This document shows positions 22,948-31,800 of a stretch of 64,000 nt of DNA, in pieces. Made by a program: the position numbers and the translations under genes. Under the pieces are notes generated by a model. That model ran no database searches. It had not been told where the DNA came from and saw only the letters and a program-made list of their open reading frames with translations. Position 1 is the first letter of the stretch. Every line of letters begins with the position of its first letter. The DNA is from Providencia huaxiensis (GTDB lineage: Bacteria > Pseudomonadota > Gammaproteobacteria > Enterobacterales > Enterobacteriaceae): the NCBI RefSeq assembly GCF_002843235.3, contig NZ_CP031123.2:4154001-4218000 (forward strand). Reading direction: 5' to 3'.

Positions 22948-23580
22948 TTAACGAGTGCCGTAAACAACAATGGTTTTACCATGTGCAGAGATCAGGTTTT
23001 GGTCTTCTAACATTTTTAAAATACGACCAACTGTTTCACGGGAACAACCTACGATTTGGCCTATTTCCTGACGAGTGATTTTGATTTGCATACCGTCTGG
23101 ATGTGTCATTGCATCGGGTTGTTTGGCTAAATTTAATAGCGTTTGAGCAATACGGCCAGTAACGTCCAAGAATGCAAGGTTACCGACTTTCTCAGATGTT
23201 GTTTGTAGGCGGCTAGCCATTTGCGCAGAAAGGCGCATTAAAATATCAGGGTTTACCTGAATCAATTGACGGAATTTTTTATATGAAATTTCAGCAACTT
23301 CGCAGGCGACTTTTGCTCTAACCCACGCAGTGCGTTCTTGCCCTTCTTCAAATAACCCAAGCTCACCAATGAAATCCCCTTGATTCAGGTAAGAGAGGAT
23401 CATTTCTTTGCCTTCTTCATCTTTAATTAAAACAGCCACCGAACCTTTAACGATATAGTAAAGGGTTTCTGCTTTCTCACCCTGATGGATAAGAGTGCTC
23501 TTGGATGGATATTTATGAATATGGCAGTGTGACAAAAACCATTCAAGAGTAGGGTCTGTTTGTGGCTTGCCGAGAACCAT
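22948..23580 (-). CDS. crp: cAMP receptor protein (CRP)
   Basis: Global regulator of carbon metabolism, a homodimer that binds DNA when loaded with cAMP. Starting at ATG 23580 (Shine-Dalgarno AGAGGA) gives exactly 210 aa, the E. coli length. The cyclic-nucleotide pocket is [21 protein letters not shown] region with its Glu, Arg, Ser/Thr contacts; the C-terminal helix-turn-helix is [20 protein letters not shown]. The frame extends to 23649 but the extra residues are not family-like. Candidate CRP sites in this window lie at Spot 42 and murQ. Confidence 0.98.
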   Translation of the reverse strand: MVLGKPQTDPTLEWFLSHCHIHKYPSKSTLIHQGEKAETLYYIVKGSVAVLIKDEEGKEMILSYLNQGDFIGELGLFEEGQERTAWVRAKVACEVAEISYKKFRQLIQVNPDILMRLSAQMASRLQTTSEKVGNLAFLDVTGRIAQTLLNLAKQPDAMTHPDGMQIKITRQEIGQIVGCSRETVGRILKMLEDQNLISAHGKTIVVYGTR

Positions 23581-23935
23581 TAGCGTTATCCTCTGTATGT
23601 TATTGCAGCCATTCGGAAAAACGTCTAGAAAGGCTGGCTTTAAAGTCACTAGCTTAGCATATTAATTTGCCTTATATACCTTTAAATAATCAAGAGGCTG
23701 ATTACTTCAGCGCTTTTGATTGCTTTTGGTAACGCAAATTGATATCAACACTATAATATGATCAATTAAACCGTTGAGTTTTGATCTTAATCCTATCAAC
23801 TAAGTATTGTTTGTAGCATATCCAATACAGAAAGTCTTCCCTGTATCGCTTCAGCCAAATAAAGTTGATATAACATTCATTGTATCTATGGAACAATGTA
23901 GCCTTTAAATCGATTTCATTTCAAGGGGAAATACA
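23581..23935. other. crp-yhfA divergent intergenic region
   Basis: 355 bp without a gene, AT-rich, expected to hold both divergent promoters. I found no convincing CRP site (TGTGA-N6-TCACA) here, although crp autoregulation is known in E. coli. GATCAA and TTGATC arms at about 23759-23786 form a weak inverted repeat. Confidence 0.5.
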
Positions 23936-24337
23936 ATGGAAGCAAGAGTAAAGTGGGTTGAAGGACTTTCTTTTTTAGGGGAGTCAGCGTCTGGGCACCA
24001 AGTGATGATGGATGGCAATGCGGGCGATAAAGCGCCAAGTCCAATGGAAATGGTGCTAATGGCGGCCGGCGGCTGTAGCGCGATTGATGTCGTTTCGATT
24101 TTACAAAAGGGCCGTTACGATGTTACTGATTGTGAAGTTAAATTAACCTCACAGCGCCGTGAAGAAGCCCCGCGTTATTTTGTGAAAATCCATTTGCATT
24201 TTATTGTAACTGGGAATGAATTAACGGAAAAAGCGGTCGAACGTGCTGTTCAACTTTCTGCTGAAAAATATTGCTCAGTGGCATTGATGTTAGAGAAAAC
24301 CGTTGAAGTCACACACAGCTTTGAAATAAAAAACTAA
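23936..24337 (+). CDS. yhfA: OsmC family protein YhfA
   Basis: 133 aa, an OsmC/Ohr-fold protein. The characteristic helix MEMVLMAAGGCSAIDVVSIL carries the first Cys near residue 48 and the second lies in KYCSVALMLEKT, the positions of the redox cysteines in peroxide-reducing family members. Function of YhfA itself is not established. Divergent from crp as in E. coli; AAGGGGAAA is a strong Shine-Dalgarno. Confidence 0.93.
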   Translation: MEARVKWVEGLSFLGESASGHQVMMDGNAGDKAPSPMEMVLMAAGGCSAIDVVSILQKGRYDVTDCEVKLTSQRREEAPRYFVKIHLHFIVTGNELTEKAVERAVQLSAEKYCSVALMLEKTVEVTHSFEIKN

Positions 24338-24373
24338 AAATAAATTTAATTTTTACTAATATATTTGAATTGA

Positions 24374-24406
24374 AAGATGCTTATCTTAATTAATGATAAG
24401 CATCTT
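24374..24406. terminator. Convergent terminator hairpin between yhfA and prkB
   Basis: Perfect 12-bp stem AAGATGCTTATC / GATAAGCATCTT with a 9-nt loop, between two convergent genes. Confidence 0.7.
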
Positions 24407-24427
24407 GTTTATTAATCAAAAAATAAT

Positions 24428-25297
24428 TTAATTGTTGTTCTTTTGATTAATTAATTTTTCGACTATTGGTGCCATAATTAATTCCATTGCTAACCCCAAT
24501 TTCCCTCCTGGAACGACAATTGTATTCATTGCGGAAATAAATGAGCCAGATATCATTGATAGCAAATAGGGGAAATCAATTTGTTCTAGCCCACGAAAAC
24601 GGATCACAATAAAGCTTTCGTCTTGTGACGGAATCGCTTTTGCTGAGAATGGGTTAGATGTGTCTACCGTTGGAACACGTTGGAAATTGATGTGAGTGCG
24701 AGAGAATTGTGGCGTGATGTAATTAATATAGTCCCCCATAGAACGCACAACCGAGTCCATGACTGCTTCGCGAGAGTGCCCTCGCTCTGTGGTATCGCGG
24801 ATCAATTTTTGGATCCATTCTAAGTTGACAATAGGGACAACACCGACAAGCAAATCAACATGTTGTGCAACATTATGTTCTGGAGTAACAACACCCCCAT
24901 GCAGCCCCTCATAAAATAAAATATCTGTTTTGTCTGGCAGCGGTTCCCAAGGGGTGAATGTCCCAGGTTGCAAGCCATAAGGTACCGCTTCATCATAAGT
25001 ATGTAGATATTTACGGGACTGCCCACAGCCGGTTTTTGCGTAGTCGACTAAGGTTTGTTCAAGCAAAGCAAAATCATTCGCTTCGGGGCCAAAATAACTG
25101 ATGTGCCGCCCTTGTTCTCTGGCTTTACGGATAGCCATATCCATTTCAGGACGTGTATAGCGGTGAAAGCTATCCCCTTCCAGTGTTGCCGGTTGGATAT
25201 TTAATTGGTGAAAAACTTTACGAAATGCTTGGCTAGTTGAGGTTGTGCCAGCACCGCTTGAACCGGTGATGGCTATGATTGGGTGCTTTTTGGACAT
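24428..25297 (-). CDS. prkB: Phosphoribulokinase-like protein PrkB
   Basis: 289-aa P-loop kinase homologous to phosphoribulokinase. Walker A is ITGSSGAGTTSTS (about residues 10-22) and the PRK signature segments GDSFHRYTRPEMD and LFYEGLHGGVVTPEHN follow. The physiological substrate in enterobacteria, which have no Calvin cycle, is unknown. AGGGAG lies 8 nt before the ATG. The crp-yhfA-prkB-yheU-yheT order is the E. coli one. Confidence 0.93.
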   Translation of the reverse strand: MSKKHPIIAITGSSGAGTTSTSQAFRKVFHQLNIQPATLEGDSFHRYTRPEMDMAIRKAREQGRHISYFGPEANDFALLEQTLVDYAKTGCGQSRKYLHTYDEAVPYGLQPGTFTPWEPLPDKTDILFYEGLHGGVVTPEHNVAQHVDLLVGVVPIVNLEWIQKLIRDTTERGHSREAVMDSVVRSMGDYINYITPQFSRTHINFQRVPTVDTSNPFSAKAIPSQDESFIVIRFRGLEQIDFPYLLSMISGSFISAMNTIVVPGGKLGLAMELIMAPIVEKLINQKNNN

Positions 25298-25475
25298 CGC
25301 AGACTCCCTGTGTTGCGCTAATAAGCACTATTTTAATCAACAGTGCATGAAGCGGATTAACGGGTGTTAGAGTTATGAGCCTTATTTGATAGTTTTACAA
25401 CATGGTTGCGTTAGAAAACACCCAACTTAATTTATGGTAGATGATGACGTCAAAATGAACCACGGAATAAAAATA

Positions 25476-25694
25476 TCATAAAGAAAAACTTCCCTTAGGC
25501 ATGAAATTAACCGATTCATGCAATTCAGACCAGACTAGCACAATTTCACCAGAAACTAACTGCCGTTTCACATCGTTAACCTTATCTTGCAAGCTTTTTT
25601 CATGGGAGCCATAGTCTGTCCCTTCTCGTAAAACATAGCTTTCAATCAGATTTTCCAATGTTTCAGGGGCAAGTTCTTGCCATGGAACAATCAC
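25476..25694 (-). CDS. yheU: YheU family protein
   Basis: 72-aa small protein matching YheU over its length ([42 protein letters not shown]). Its GTG start overlaps the yheT stop in GTGA, implying translational coupling. The family has no proven function. Confidence 0.92.
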   Translation of the reverse strand: MIVPWQELAPETLENLIESYVLREGTDYGSHEKSLQDKVNDVKRQLVSGEIVLVWSELHESVNFMPKGSFSL

Positions 25695-26674
25695 ATTATT
25701 TCCTTATTTAAATAAGGCATTAACCATTGGGGAATGCGGGTTTCTAACCACATTTGCGGTTTTCTCAAGGTACCGCTCACAAAGCCTACGTGTCCGCCAT
25801 GTTCCGTCATTTGGTATTCCACATTGTGGGGTAAAAATGATAAATCAGGCACAACTTCAGGTGCCATAAATGGATCATCTTTGGCGTGAATAATTAACGT
25901 TGGTTTAGTGATATAAGCTAATTTGGGCAATGCACTGCATTTTTGATAATAATCGGTAGCATCATCAAACCCATGAATACGCGCAGTAATCACATCATCA
26001 AACTCACGGATCCGCTTAAGCTGCTTCAATTGCAGTAGGTTTAAAGGGAGTGATCCCGGGTAGCGCACTAATTTACGCGTTGCATTACGTTTTAAGCCAT
26101 TTAGTAAATAGCGTTGATAGAATTGAGATATCCCTTTTTCCATTCGCAAAGAACAGGCTTCCAACATCAAAGGGGCAGAAACAACAACACCCGCATCGAT
26201 ATCTGCATTTTGCCCACTTTCAGCGAGATAGCAGGCTAACATATTGCCCCCAAGAGAATAACCAACAGCTGCGGTTGGTGCATCCCCAAAGGTCTTTTTT
26301 AGCCAACGGAGGAAATAGCGGGCGTCATTTGTTTCGCCTGAATGGTAAATTCGCTGCTGGCGATTTGGCTCACCGCTACAACCTCTAAAGTGCATCACCA
26401 CACCCAACCAACCGTTATTTTGGGCAGCTTCTAGCATCCCGTGGGCATAAGGGCTCTTAAAATTCCCTTCTAGGCCATGGAATATCACTAAACGTGGCTT
26501 GTGCGCCGCTAGCTCAGGTTTTTCGCTCCAAGCGAGATCGATAAAATCGCCATCTGGCAATTCAAGGCGCTGCCATATCGGTTTGATTTTCGGTGTTCTA
26601 CGGAAAATCCTTGGCAGTAATGTTTGGAGGTGTGGATTTTTAGCCCAACTTATTGGACGAAAGTTTTCTGACAT
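25691..26674 (-). CDS. yheT: Alpha/beta-hydrolase YheT
   Basis: 327 aa, a UPF0017-type hydrolase. The nucleophile Ser lies in [13 protein letters not shown], the oxyanion segment in [17 protein letters not shown], the acid in [10 protein letters not shown] and the His in TEHGGHVGF. Substrate unknown; family members act on esters or lipids. ATG 26674 has an AAGG upstream, but an ATG at 26719 gives 15 more residues; E. coli YheT also has an N-terminal extension, so the start remains open. Confidence 0.9.
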   Translation of the reverse strand: MSENFRPISWAKNPHLQTLLPRIFRRTPKIKPIWQRLELPDGDFIDLAWSEKPELAAHKPRLVIFHGLEGNFKSPYAHGMLEAAQNNGWLGVVMHFRGCSGEPNRQQRIYHSGETNDARYFLRWLKKTFGDAPTAAVGYSLGGNMLACYLAESGQNADIDAGVVVSAPLMLEACSLRMEKGISQFYQRYLLNGLKRNATRKLVRYPGSLPLNLLQLKQLKRIREFDDVITARIHGFDDATDYYQKCSALPKLAYITKPTLIIHAKDDPFMAPEVVPDLSFLPHNVEYQMTEHGGHVGFVSGTLRKPQMWLETRIPQWLMPYLNKEIM

Positions 26675-26775
26675 AGCCTTATTTTTATTTAATGGAGACT
26701 CTTGTGAGTCACATAACATACTGTTATTTTTTTGTGATGCAAGTAAACAAATTTGAGTTTGAGGCTAAATTATAA

Positions 26776-27381
26776 ATGACATTGGGGCTGGTTTTTTCTC
26801 TTTTTACGTTTTTATTCATTGCTGCAGTCACTCCCGGCCCTAACAATATGTTGCTAACGTCAAGTGCAGCAAACTACGGTTTTCGCCATACGATAACATT
26901 ATGCTTTGGTATTATGTTAGGCATGCAATCCATACTTTATCTTTCTGCATTCGGTATTGCTGCACTTTTACTGCTTTATCCCGCCATTCATATCGCATTA
27001 AAAATTGCTGGGAGCTTGTATTTACTTTGGCTCGCATGGAAAACCGCCACCGCTAATTATGCACCACTTAAGACCAATAGCGAAGTCGCGAAAAGCGTGA
27101 CTTGGTATCAAGGGGGCTTATTGCAATTTTTAAACCCAAAAGCGTGGATGATGGGTTTAGGTGCTGTAGGGGGATTTAGCCTCCCCGGTGAGTTATTTAC
27201 TCAATCAATTTTAATAATGAGTGTTGCCTTTGTGATCGTGAATTTGCTGGCTGGCCTGATTTGGATGGGGTTTGGTTCTTTAATTAGCTTATTTTTACGC
27301 AGCCGCCGTGCTTGGTTTATTTTTAACTGGGTAATGGGCTTATTAACTGCACTGTGTGTGCCGTTAATTTGGTTGGAATGA
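26776..27381 (+). CDS. LysE/RhtB-type amino-acid exporter
   Basis: 201 aa with about six hydrophobic segments. The N-terminal VTPGPNNMLLTSSAANYGFR is the LysE/RhtB family signature, as are YLLWLAWKTA and LLQFLNPKAWMM. Family members export lysine, homoserine, threonine, cysteine or arginine; the substrate here cannot be deduced. Divergent from yheT with a 101-bp gap. Convergent with higA over a hairpin at 27390. Confidence 0.9.
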   Translation: MTLGLVFSLFTFLFIAAVTPGPNNMLLTSSAANYGFRHTITLCFGIMLGMQSILYLSAFGIAALLLLYPAIHIALKIAGSLYLLWLAWKTATANYAPLKTNSEVAKSVTWYQGGLLQFLNPKAWMMGLGAVGGFSLPGELFTQSILIMSVAFVIVNLLAGLIWMGFGSLISLFLRSRRAWFIFNWVMGLLTALCVPLIWLE

Positions 27382-27389
27382 TCAGCTTT

Positions 27390-27421
27390 ACCAAGAAGCG
27401 AGTATAATTGAGCTTCTTGGT
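27390..27421. terminator. Convergent hairpin between lysE-type gene and higA
   Basis: Perfect 10-bp stem ACCAAGAAGC / GCTTCTTGGT with a 12-nt loop, no clear U-tract. Confidence 0.55.
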
Positions 27422-27425
27422 GAAT

Positions 27426-27725
27426 CTAGATATGAAAGACTCGGCTATTACCTGTCGGTAATTCAATCGTAAGGCTGAGTTTACCTCCAATTGCTTCAAC
27501 ATAGCGTTTTAATGTTGCCAGTTTAAGATCATTGCCTCGTTGTTCAATTTGAGTAATAGCTGGTTGAGAAATACCAAGGCGGCTGGCTAGCATCTTTTGC
27601 GAAATATTAAGTTCCTCTCGCATTAACTGAAGCCCCGTTGCAAGTATCATTTCATCCGCTAACTCGTTAATTCTTGCTTGGCTTTCTGGGCAGCGTTCAG
27701 CAATTACATCATGTAGGGTCTTCAT
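27426..27725 (-). CDS. higA: HigA-type antitoxin, XRE family
   Basis: 99 aa with a helix-turn-helix of the XRE/Cro type (NISQKMLASRLGISQPAITQIEQRG, residues about 41-66), typical for antitoxins paired with phage Gp49/HigB toxins. It should repress its own promoter and neutralise HigB. Its ATG, with GGAG upstream, overlaps the higB 3' end by 17 bp. The gene looks intact while the toxin gene is broken. Confidence 0.88.
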   Translation of the reverse strand: MKTLHDVIAERCPESQARINELADEMILATGLQLMREELNISQKMLASRLGISQPAITQIEQRGNDLKLATLKRYVEAIGGKLSLTIELPTGNSRVFHI

Positions 27726-28070
27726 TTTTTTTCTCCATCAATTTTAGATATGCAGTAAACTCATCATCCGCGATTCGTACCATAGTTTGATAAAAAAGTT
27801 TGTCATTACTTTTATCACCACCACATAAAACAATCGCTTGCCGCTGAATATCAAATACAAAAAATGCGCGGAGGGCTTTGCCTGCATGTTGAACCCTGAG
27901 TTCTTTCATGCTGCTGTACTTAGAGCCTTTTATTGTATCGGCATAGGGGCGAGGCAATCTTGGGCCAAAACTTCTAAATTTCTGAGTGCAGCTAAAATTT
28001 TTTCTTGAGTGCGCCCATTTTGTTTGTTTAGCCAGGTTTCAAAACGAGGTGTTAATATGACTATCCACAC
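27709..28070 (-). pseudogene. higB: HigB-type toxin gene, frameshifted
   Basis: The intact downstream part (82 codons from an internal TTG at 27957) encodes RPYADTIKGSKYSSMKELR through LCGGDKSNDKLFYQ, the body of the RelE/HigB (Gp49-like) toxin. The missing N-terminus is found in another frame from GTG 28070 (VWIVILTPRFETWLN ... ALRNLEVL), with an AAGGA Shine-Dalgarno. Removing a single-base deletion near 27963-27968 (GTTTTGGCC) would join the frames as EVL-GPRLPRPYADT, the order seen in family members. I infer a toxin inactivated by a 1-nt loss, or a sequencing error in a T/G run. HigB toxins cleave mRNA on the ribosome. Confidence 0.8.
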
Positions 28071-28083
28071 GATGCATCCTTGC

Positions 28084-28124
28084 ATAAGCTATGACGTATA
28101 CAGAAATTATAAGCTGTGGCTTAT
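28084..28124. promoter_or_regulatory. Two candidate HigA operators
   Basis: ATAAGCTATGACGTAT (28084-28099) and ATAAGCTGTGGCTTAT (28109-28124) share the form ATAAGCT-n-TG-n-C-n-TAT; the second is a good palindrome. They are 25 bp apart and lie directly upstream of the higB start, where an antitoxin repressor should bind. Confidence 0.65.
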
Positions 28125-28136
28125 GATGTCAAGAAC

Positions 28137-28164
28137 AAAAAAGCAGCCAACTAGCTGCTTTTTT
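28137..28164 (-). terminator. murP terminator
   Basis: Arms AAAAAAGCAGC and GCTGCTTTTTT with a 6-nt loop, 15 bp after the murP stop; U-tract on both strands. Confidence 0.88.
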
Positions 28165-28178
28165 GTTTGATCGAGTTA

Positions 28179-29642
28179 TTAATCTAAATCGACATTTTTT
28201 GTCCCAAAGAAGTAAGTAAAAATAAAACCGAATAAGTAGGATGTGAATAACCCGCCTACATAAACTAACATTCCTGGGAACACGCCATCAGCAGAGGTCA
28301 TCATTGGGATAGCGACTAAGCCGGATGGGCCAAAGACAGTATTTAAACCAACCGGTAACCCCATCCAAGCCACTAATCCAACAAAGAAACCTCCCGCAGC
28401 ACCACCTAAACATGCTGTGACAAACGGCTTCATCCGCGGAAGAGTGACACCGTAGATCAGCGGCTCACCGACACCTAAGAAACCTGGAATGATGGCCCCA
28501 CGAATTTGGTTACGTAATATCGAATCTTTCGCGGCTTTAACATACAACGCCATTGCGGCACCAACTTGCCCACCACCTGCCATCGCTAGGATAGGGAAAA
28601 GTGAGTTAAAGCCTTGAGTTTCAACCAATGCCATATATACCGGAACAAAACCTTGGTGCACGCCAAACATTACTGCAATCAAGAACAGCCCTGCTAGTAT
28701 TGCCGTTCCGAATGGGTTGCTGCTTAAATGCACAAAAAGCCATGACATGCCAGAGAATAACCAACTGCCAATTGGCATGATGAAGATAAACACCGCAGCA
28801 CCAACAATTAACAGGGTAATTGTTGAAGTTAAAATCATATCAAGGTTAGCTGGGATGATTTTACGTACCTGTTTTTCGACCCATGCGCCAAAAATACATG
28901 CAATCAAGACCCCAATAATGTTACCTCTTGGGTCGATAGCTAACCCGAAGAAGCTATTCATGTCAGAATAGAACCCTTTGGCTATTTCTGGGTTGTATCC
29001 AAGAACAAACAGTGAAGCGATGATGGCGCCATTTACTGCGCTACCGCCAAAGGCTTTTTGAGTGTTATAACCAATAAGAATACTTAGAAAGCTAAACAGC
29101 CCTTTGCTAAATACTGACATATATAAAATAGTATGTACGAGTAGGGTTTGCTCTTCAGGCTTTGTCGGGAGACCCGCAGGAAAATAGCTCTGTTTTGCCA
29201 GTGTTGCAAAACCTAATAATAAGCCAGCAGCAATAAAACCCGGAATTAATGGTGTAAATATCGTGGCAAATTTTGATAAAAATCGGTGAACGGCACTGGT
29301 TTGTTTCTTTTTCAGTTGCTGCTTGTTTGCGGATGCAATATCTTTCAGGTCTTGAGGGGAAGATGGCTCCTGATGGTCGTCATCTTCACTTTCTAGCAAT
29401 TGATTCATTAAATCCGCAGCAGTTTGTGCTTTGCCGGGGCCCACGATGATTTGCAGTTGTTCATCACTTTCAATAACACCAAGGACTCCTGCGATTTGTT
29501 TAAGTGCGGCTTTGTCGACCAACTGATCGTCATTGAGCGTCAAGCGTAGGCGTGTCATACAGTTGCCTGCTAACTTAATGTTGCGACGACCACCAACGTG
29601 TTGCAGAACTTGCTGCATCATTTCTATTGTTATTTTAGCCAT
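28179..29642 (-). CDS. murP: N-acetylmuramic acid PTS permease EIIBC
   Basis: 487-aa inner-membrane PTS transporter. EIIB is N-terminal (phosphorylated Cys28 in [12 protein letters not shown]), then a charged linker (about residues 85-115) and EIIC with the conserved [14 protein letters not shown]. There is no EIIA domain, so it must use the glucose EIIA (Crr), as E. coli MurP does. It imports MurNAc as the 6-phosphate. The gene is 26 bp downstream of murQ, and the murR regulator is divergent, which fixes the identity among EIIBC permeases. Confidence 0.92.
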   Translation of the reverse strand: MAKITIEMMQQVLQHVGGRRNIKLAGNCMTRLRLTLNDDQLVDKAALKQIAGVLGVIESDEQLQIIVGPGKAQTAADLMNQLLESEDDDHQEPSSPQDLKDIASANKQQLKKKQTSAVHRFLSKFATIFTPLIPGFIAAGLLLGFATLAKQSYFPAGLPTKPEEQTLLVHTILYMSVFSKGLFSFLSILIGYNTQKAFGGSAVNGAIIASLFVLGYNPEIAKGFYSDMNSFFGLAIDPRGNIIGVLIACIFGAWVEKQVRKIIPANLDMILTSTITLLIVGAAVFIFIMPIGSWLFSGMSWLFVHLSSNPFGTAILAGLFLIAVMFGVHQGFVPVYMALVETQGFNSLFPILAMAGGGQVGAAMALYVKAAKDSILRNQIRGAIIPGFLGVGEPLIYGVTLPRMKPFVTACLGGAAGGFFVGLVAWMGLPVGLNTVFGPSGLVAIPMMTSADGVFPGMLVYVGGLFTSYLFGFIFTYFFGTKNVDLD

Positions 29643-29668
29643 GCTATTTATCTCATAAAATCCGCAGG

Positions 29669-30580
29669 TTAGGCGGAGGTAGCGATATTGAGTGCTGTGC
29701 GAATAAAGCCATTATTATTAGAGAGTAACTGGCGTGCTTCATCGGCATTCAAGCCAGATAACACCATTAAAATGGCGGTTTTACAGTGCCTATCACATTG
29801 TTGAAGCGCAGACTCTGCGGTGTTTCTATCGCATTGTGTCGCTTCCATCACAATTTTTGTTTGTCTTTCAATAAGTTTGGCATTTGTTGCTTCGACATCG
29901 ACCATTAAATTACCAAACACTTTTCCGATACGGATCATTGCCCCTGTGGTTATCATATTTAGTACCAATTTTTGGGCTGTTCCCGCTTTCATACGGGAAG
30001 AACCCGTAACGACCTCTGGGCCAACAACGGGTGTGATGGCGATATCAGCACTATTAGCCACAGGGCTATTAGGGTTACAGCTGATAGCCGCGGTGGTGGC
30101 ACCAACTTGGCGTGCGTAAGCGAGCGCGCCTAACACATAGGGAGTACGCCCACTGGCCGCGATGCCGACGAGTACATCATTTTTATTGAATTGAATATCT
30201 TTGAGGTCTTGTTCACCCAGCTCAGGCTTATCCTCTGCATTTTCTACGGCACGGAAGATAGCTTGGTGACCACCGGCAATTAAACCGACAACTTGTTCAT
30301 GGGGCGTTCCATAAGTTGGTGGGCACTCACTGGCATCAAGGATCCCTAAACGGCCAGAGGTTCCTGCACCCGAGTAAATCAAACGACCCCCTTTTAAAAA
30401 GGCTTCTGCAACTTTATCAACCAGTTGGGCAATTTCAGGGAGCACTTTTTCAACCGCTAACGGAACGAGCTTGTCCTCATCATTAATGACCTTCAGCATT
30501 TCAGCCGTTGAGAGTTGGTCAATATTGGTACTGGCCTCATTACGGCTTTCAGTTACCATTTTGCTTAAGTCGATAGTCAT
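29669..30580 (-). CDS. murQ: N-acetylmuramic acid 6-phosphate etherase
   Basis: 303-aa cytosolic SIS-fold enzyme that removes D-lactate from MurNAc 6-phosphate to give GlcNAc 6-phosphate. The sugar-phosphate site is [26 protein letters not shown], with the catalytic Glu in ECPP (split here only by wording), and [16 protein letters not shown] and [13 protein letters not shown] are diagnostic. AGGAGC upstream of the ATG. It recycles peptidoglycan sugars together with murP. Confidence 0.95.
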   Translation of the reverse strand: MTIDLSKMVTESRNEASTNIDQLSTAEMLKVINDEDKLVPLAVEKVLPEIAQLVDKVAEAFLKGGRLIYSGAGTSGRLGILDASECPPTYGTPHEQVVGLIAGGHQAIFRAVENAEDKPELGEQDLKDIQFNKNDVLVGIAASGRTPYVLGALAYARQVGATTAAISCNPNSPVANSADIAITPVVGPEVVTGSSRMKAGTAQKLVLNMITTGAMIRIGKVFGNLMVDVEATNAKLIERQTKIVMEATQCDRNTAESALQQCDRHCKTAILMVLSGLNADEARQLLSNNNGFIRTALNIATSA

Positions 30581-30616
30581 AAAAATTGCTCCTAAATCAG
30601 TTATTGAACTAATATT

Positions 30617-30654
30617 AAGGAATTATTTATTCCTTTGGTGTGATTAAAATCACG
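30617..30654. promoter_or_regulatory. MurR-type operator and CRP site in the murQ-murR gap
   Basis: AAGGAAT-TATTT-ATTCCTT (30617-30635) is a perfect inverted repeat and a candidate MurR operator. It abuts TGTGA-TTAAAA-TCACG (30639-30654), a near-consensus CRP site. A weaker GAATAA / TTATTC repeat lies at 30773-30796 near murR. The pair suggests murQP is induced by MurNAc 6-phosphate and by cAMP-CRP, as in E. coli. Confidence 0.65.
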
Positions 30655-30835
30655 GTGTTACCTATTCTAATTTGCGAATATAAAAGAATATTTTGTTACT
30701 TAGTTTAGATTGAATGTCTATTGTTGATTGAATTTAAACAATTATTTTCAAGTCATCGGTCAAATAAAATAGGAATAATTTATTATTAATTTATTCTGTA
30801 AAACGAAAAAAGAACGCTAATCTCGAGAGGGTGTC

Positions 30836-31696
30836 ATGACACTATTAGATATCATTACTTGCTCATTACCGCGATTAGCGGAAAACCAACGCAAAATTGC
30901 ACAATTTATCCTTGAAAATCCCGAAAATGTACTGAATCTGTCATCTCAGCAATTAGCGGAAATTTTAGATGTCAGCCAGTCTGCTATCGTTAAGTTTAGT
31001 CAGAAAGTTGGGGTAAAGGGGTATCCCGCTTTGAAACTCGCACTTAGTGAGATTATTGGGCGCCAGCAACTTAAGGAAGGAGCGCCTCATTCTGCTCTAC
31101 ATAATCGTATTGCGCCTGATGACAACTTGATGGTTGTTGCCCAGAAACTGGCAATGGAAAAAAATCATTCAATCACAGAAACAACAAAACTAATTGATTT
31201 CAAGCAATTTGAAAGAATTGTTGAACGAATAGACCAATCACAGAGAGTTCAAATTGTCGGTATTGGTGGGTCAGGATTAACAGCGAAAGATTTAAGTTAC
31301 AAATTACAAAAAATTGGTATTACAACACTCGTGGAGTCAGACCATCATGTGCAAATAGCGGCTGCGCTCACGCTTAATACCCATGACGTACAAATCGTCA
31401 TTTCTTTTACAGGAAGGCGTAAAGACATGCTAACAGCAGCGAATATTGCACGTAAGCAAGGGGCATGCGTTATCGCGATTACTCGTGATGGTGATTCACC
31501 ATTAGGGCAAATTGCTGATTATGTTCTTGAAAGTATCGCAGAGGAGGATGAATGGCGTAGTTCGTCAATTTCATCAAGAACTGCACAAAACACACTGACT
31601 GATTTGATCTTCATGGCGTTGTTGCAACGAAGGGAAGCGAAAGCGAAGTCATTGGTTATGAATGCAAGAGTAGTGATTAATAAATTAGATGAATGA
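30836..31696 (+). CDS. murR: MurR/RpiR family regulator of murQP
   Basis: 286 aa. The N-terminal RpiR helix-turn-helix (residues 1-75, with LSSQQLAEILDVSQSAIVKFSQKVG) precedes a sugar-isomerase (SIS) domain (IVGIGGSGLTAKDLSYKLQ; ISFTGRRKDMLTA; AITRDGDSPLG). In E. coli MurR represses murQP until MurNAc 6-phosphate binds the SIS domain. Divergent from murQ, good GAGAGGG Shine-Dalgarno. Confidence 0.93.
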   Translation: MTLLDIITCSLPRLAENQRKIAQFILENPENVLNLSSQQLAEILDVSQSAIVKFSQKVGVKGYPALKLALSEIIGRQQLKEGAPHSALHNRIAPDDNLMVVAQKLAMEKNHSITETTKLIDFKQFERIVERIDQSQRVQIVGIGGSGLTAKDLSYKLQKIGITTLVESDHHVQIAAALTLNTHDVQIVISFTGRRKDMLTAANIARKQGACVIAITRDGDSPLGQIADYVLESIAEEDEWRSSSISSRTAQNTLTDLIFMALLQRREAKAKSLVMNARVVINKLDE

Positions 31697-31800
31697 TTGA
31701 TGACTTAGATCCTCATCGATAACTTTGCAATCAAGCTTTATTTGCGTTAAGACTAATATCATAAGTATTTTGATTTTAAAACGTTAAAAGGGAGTTATTG

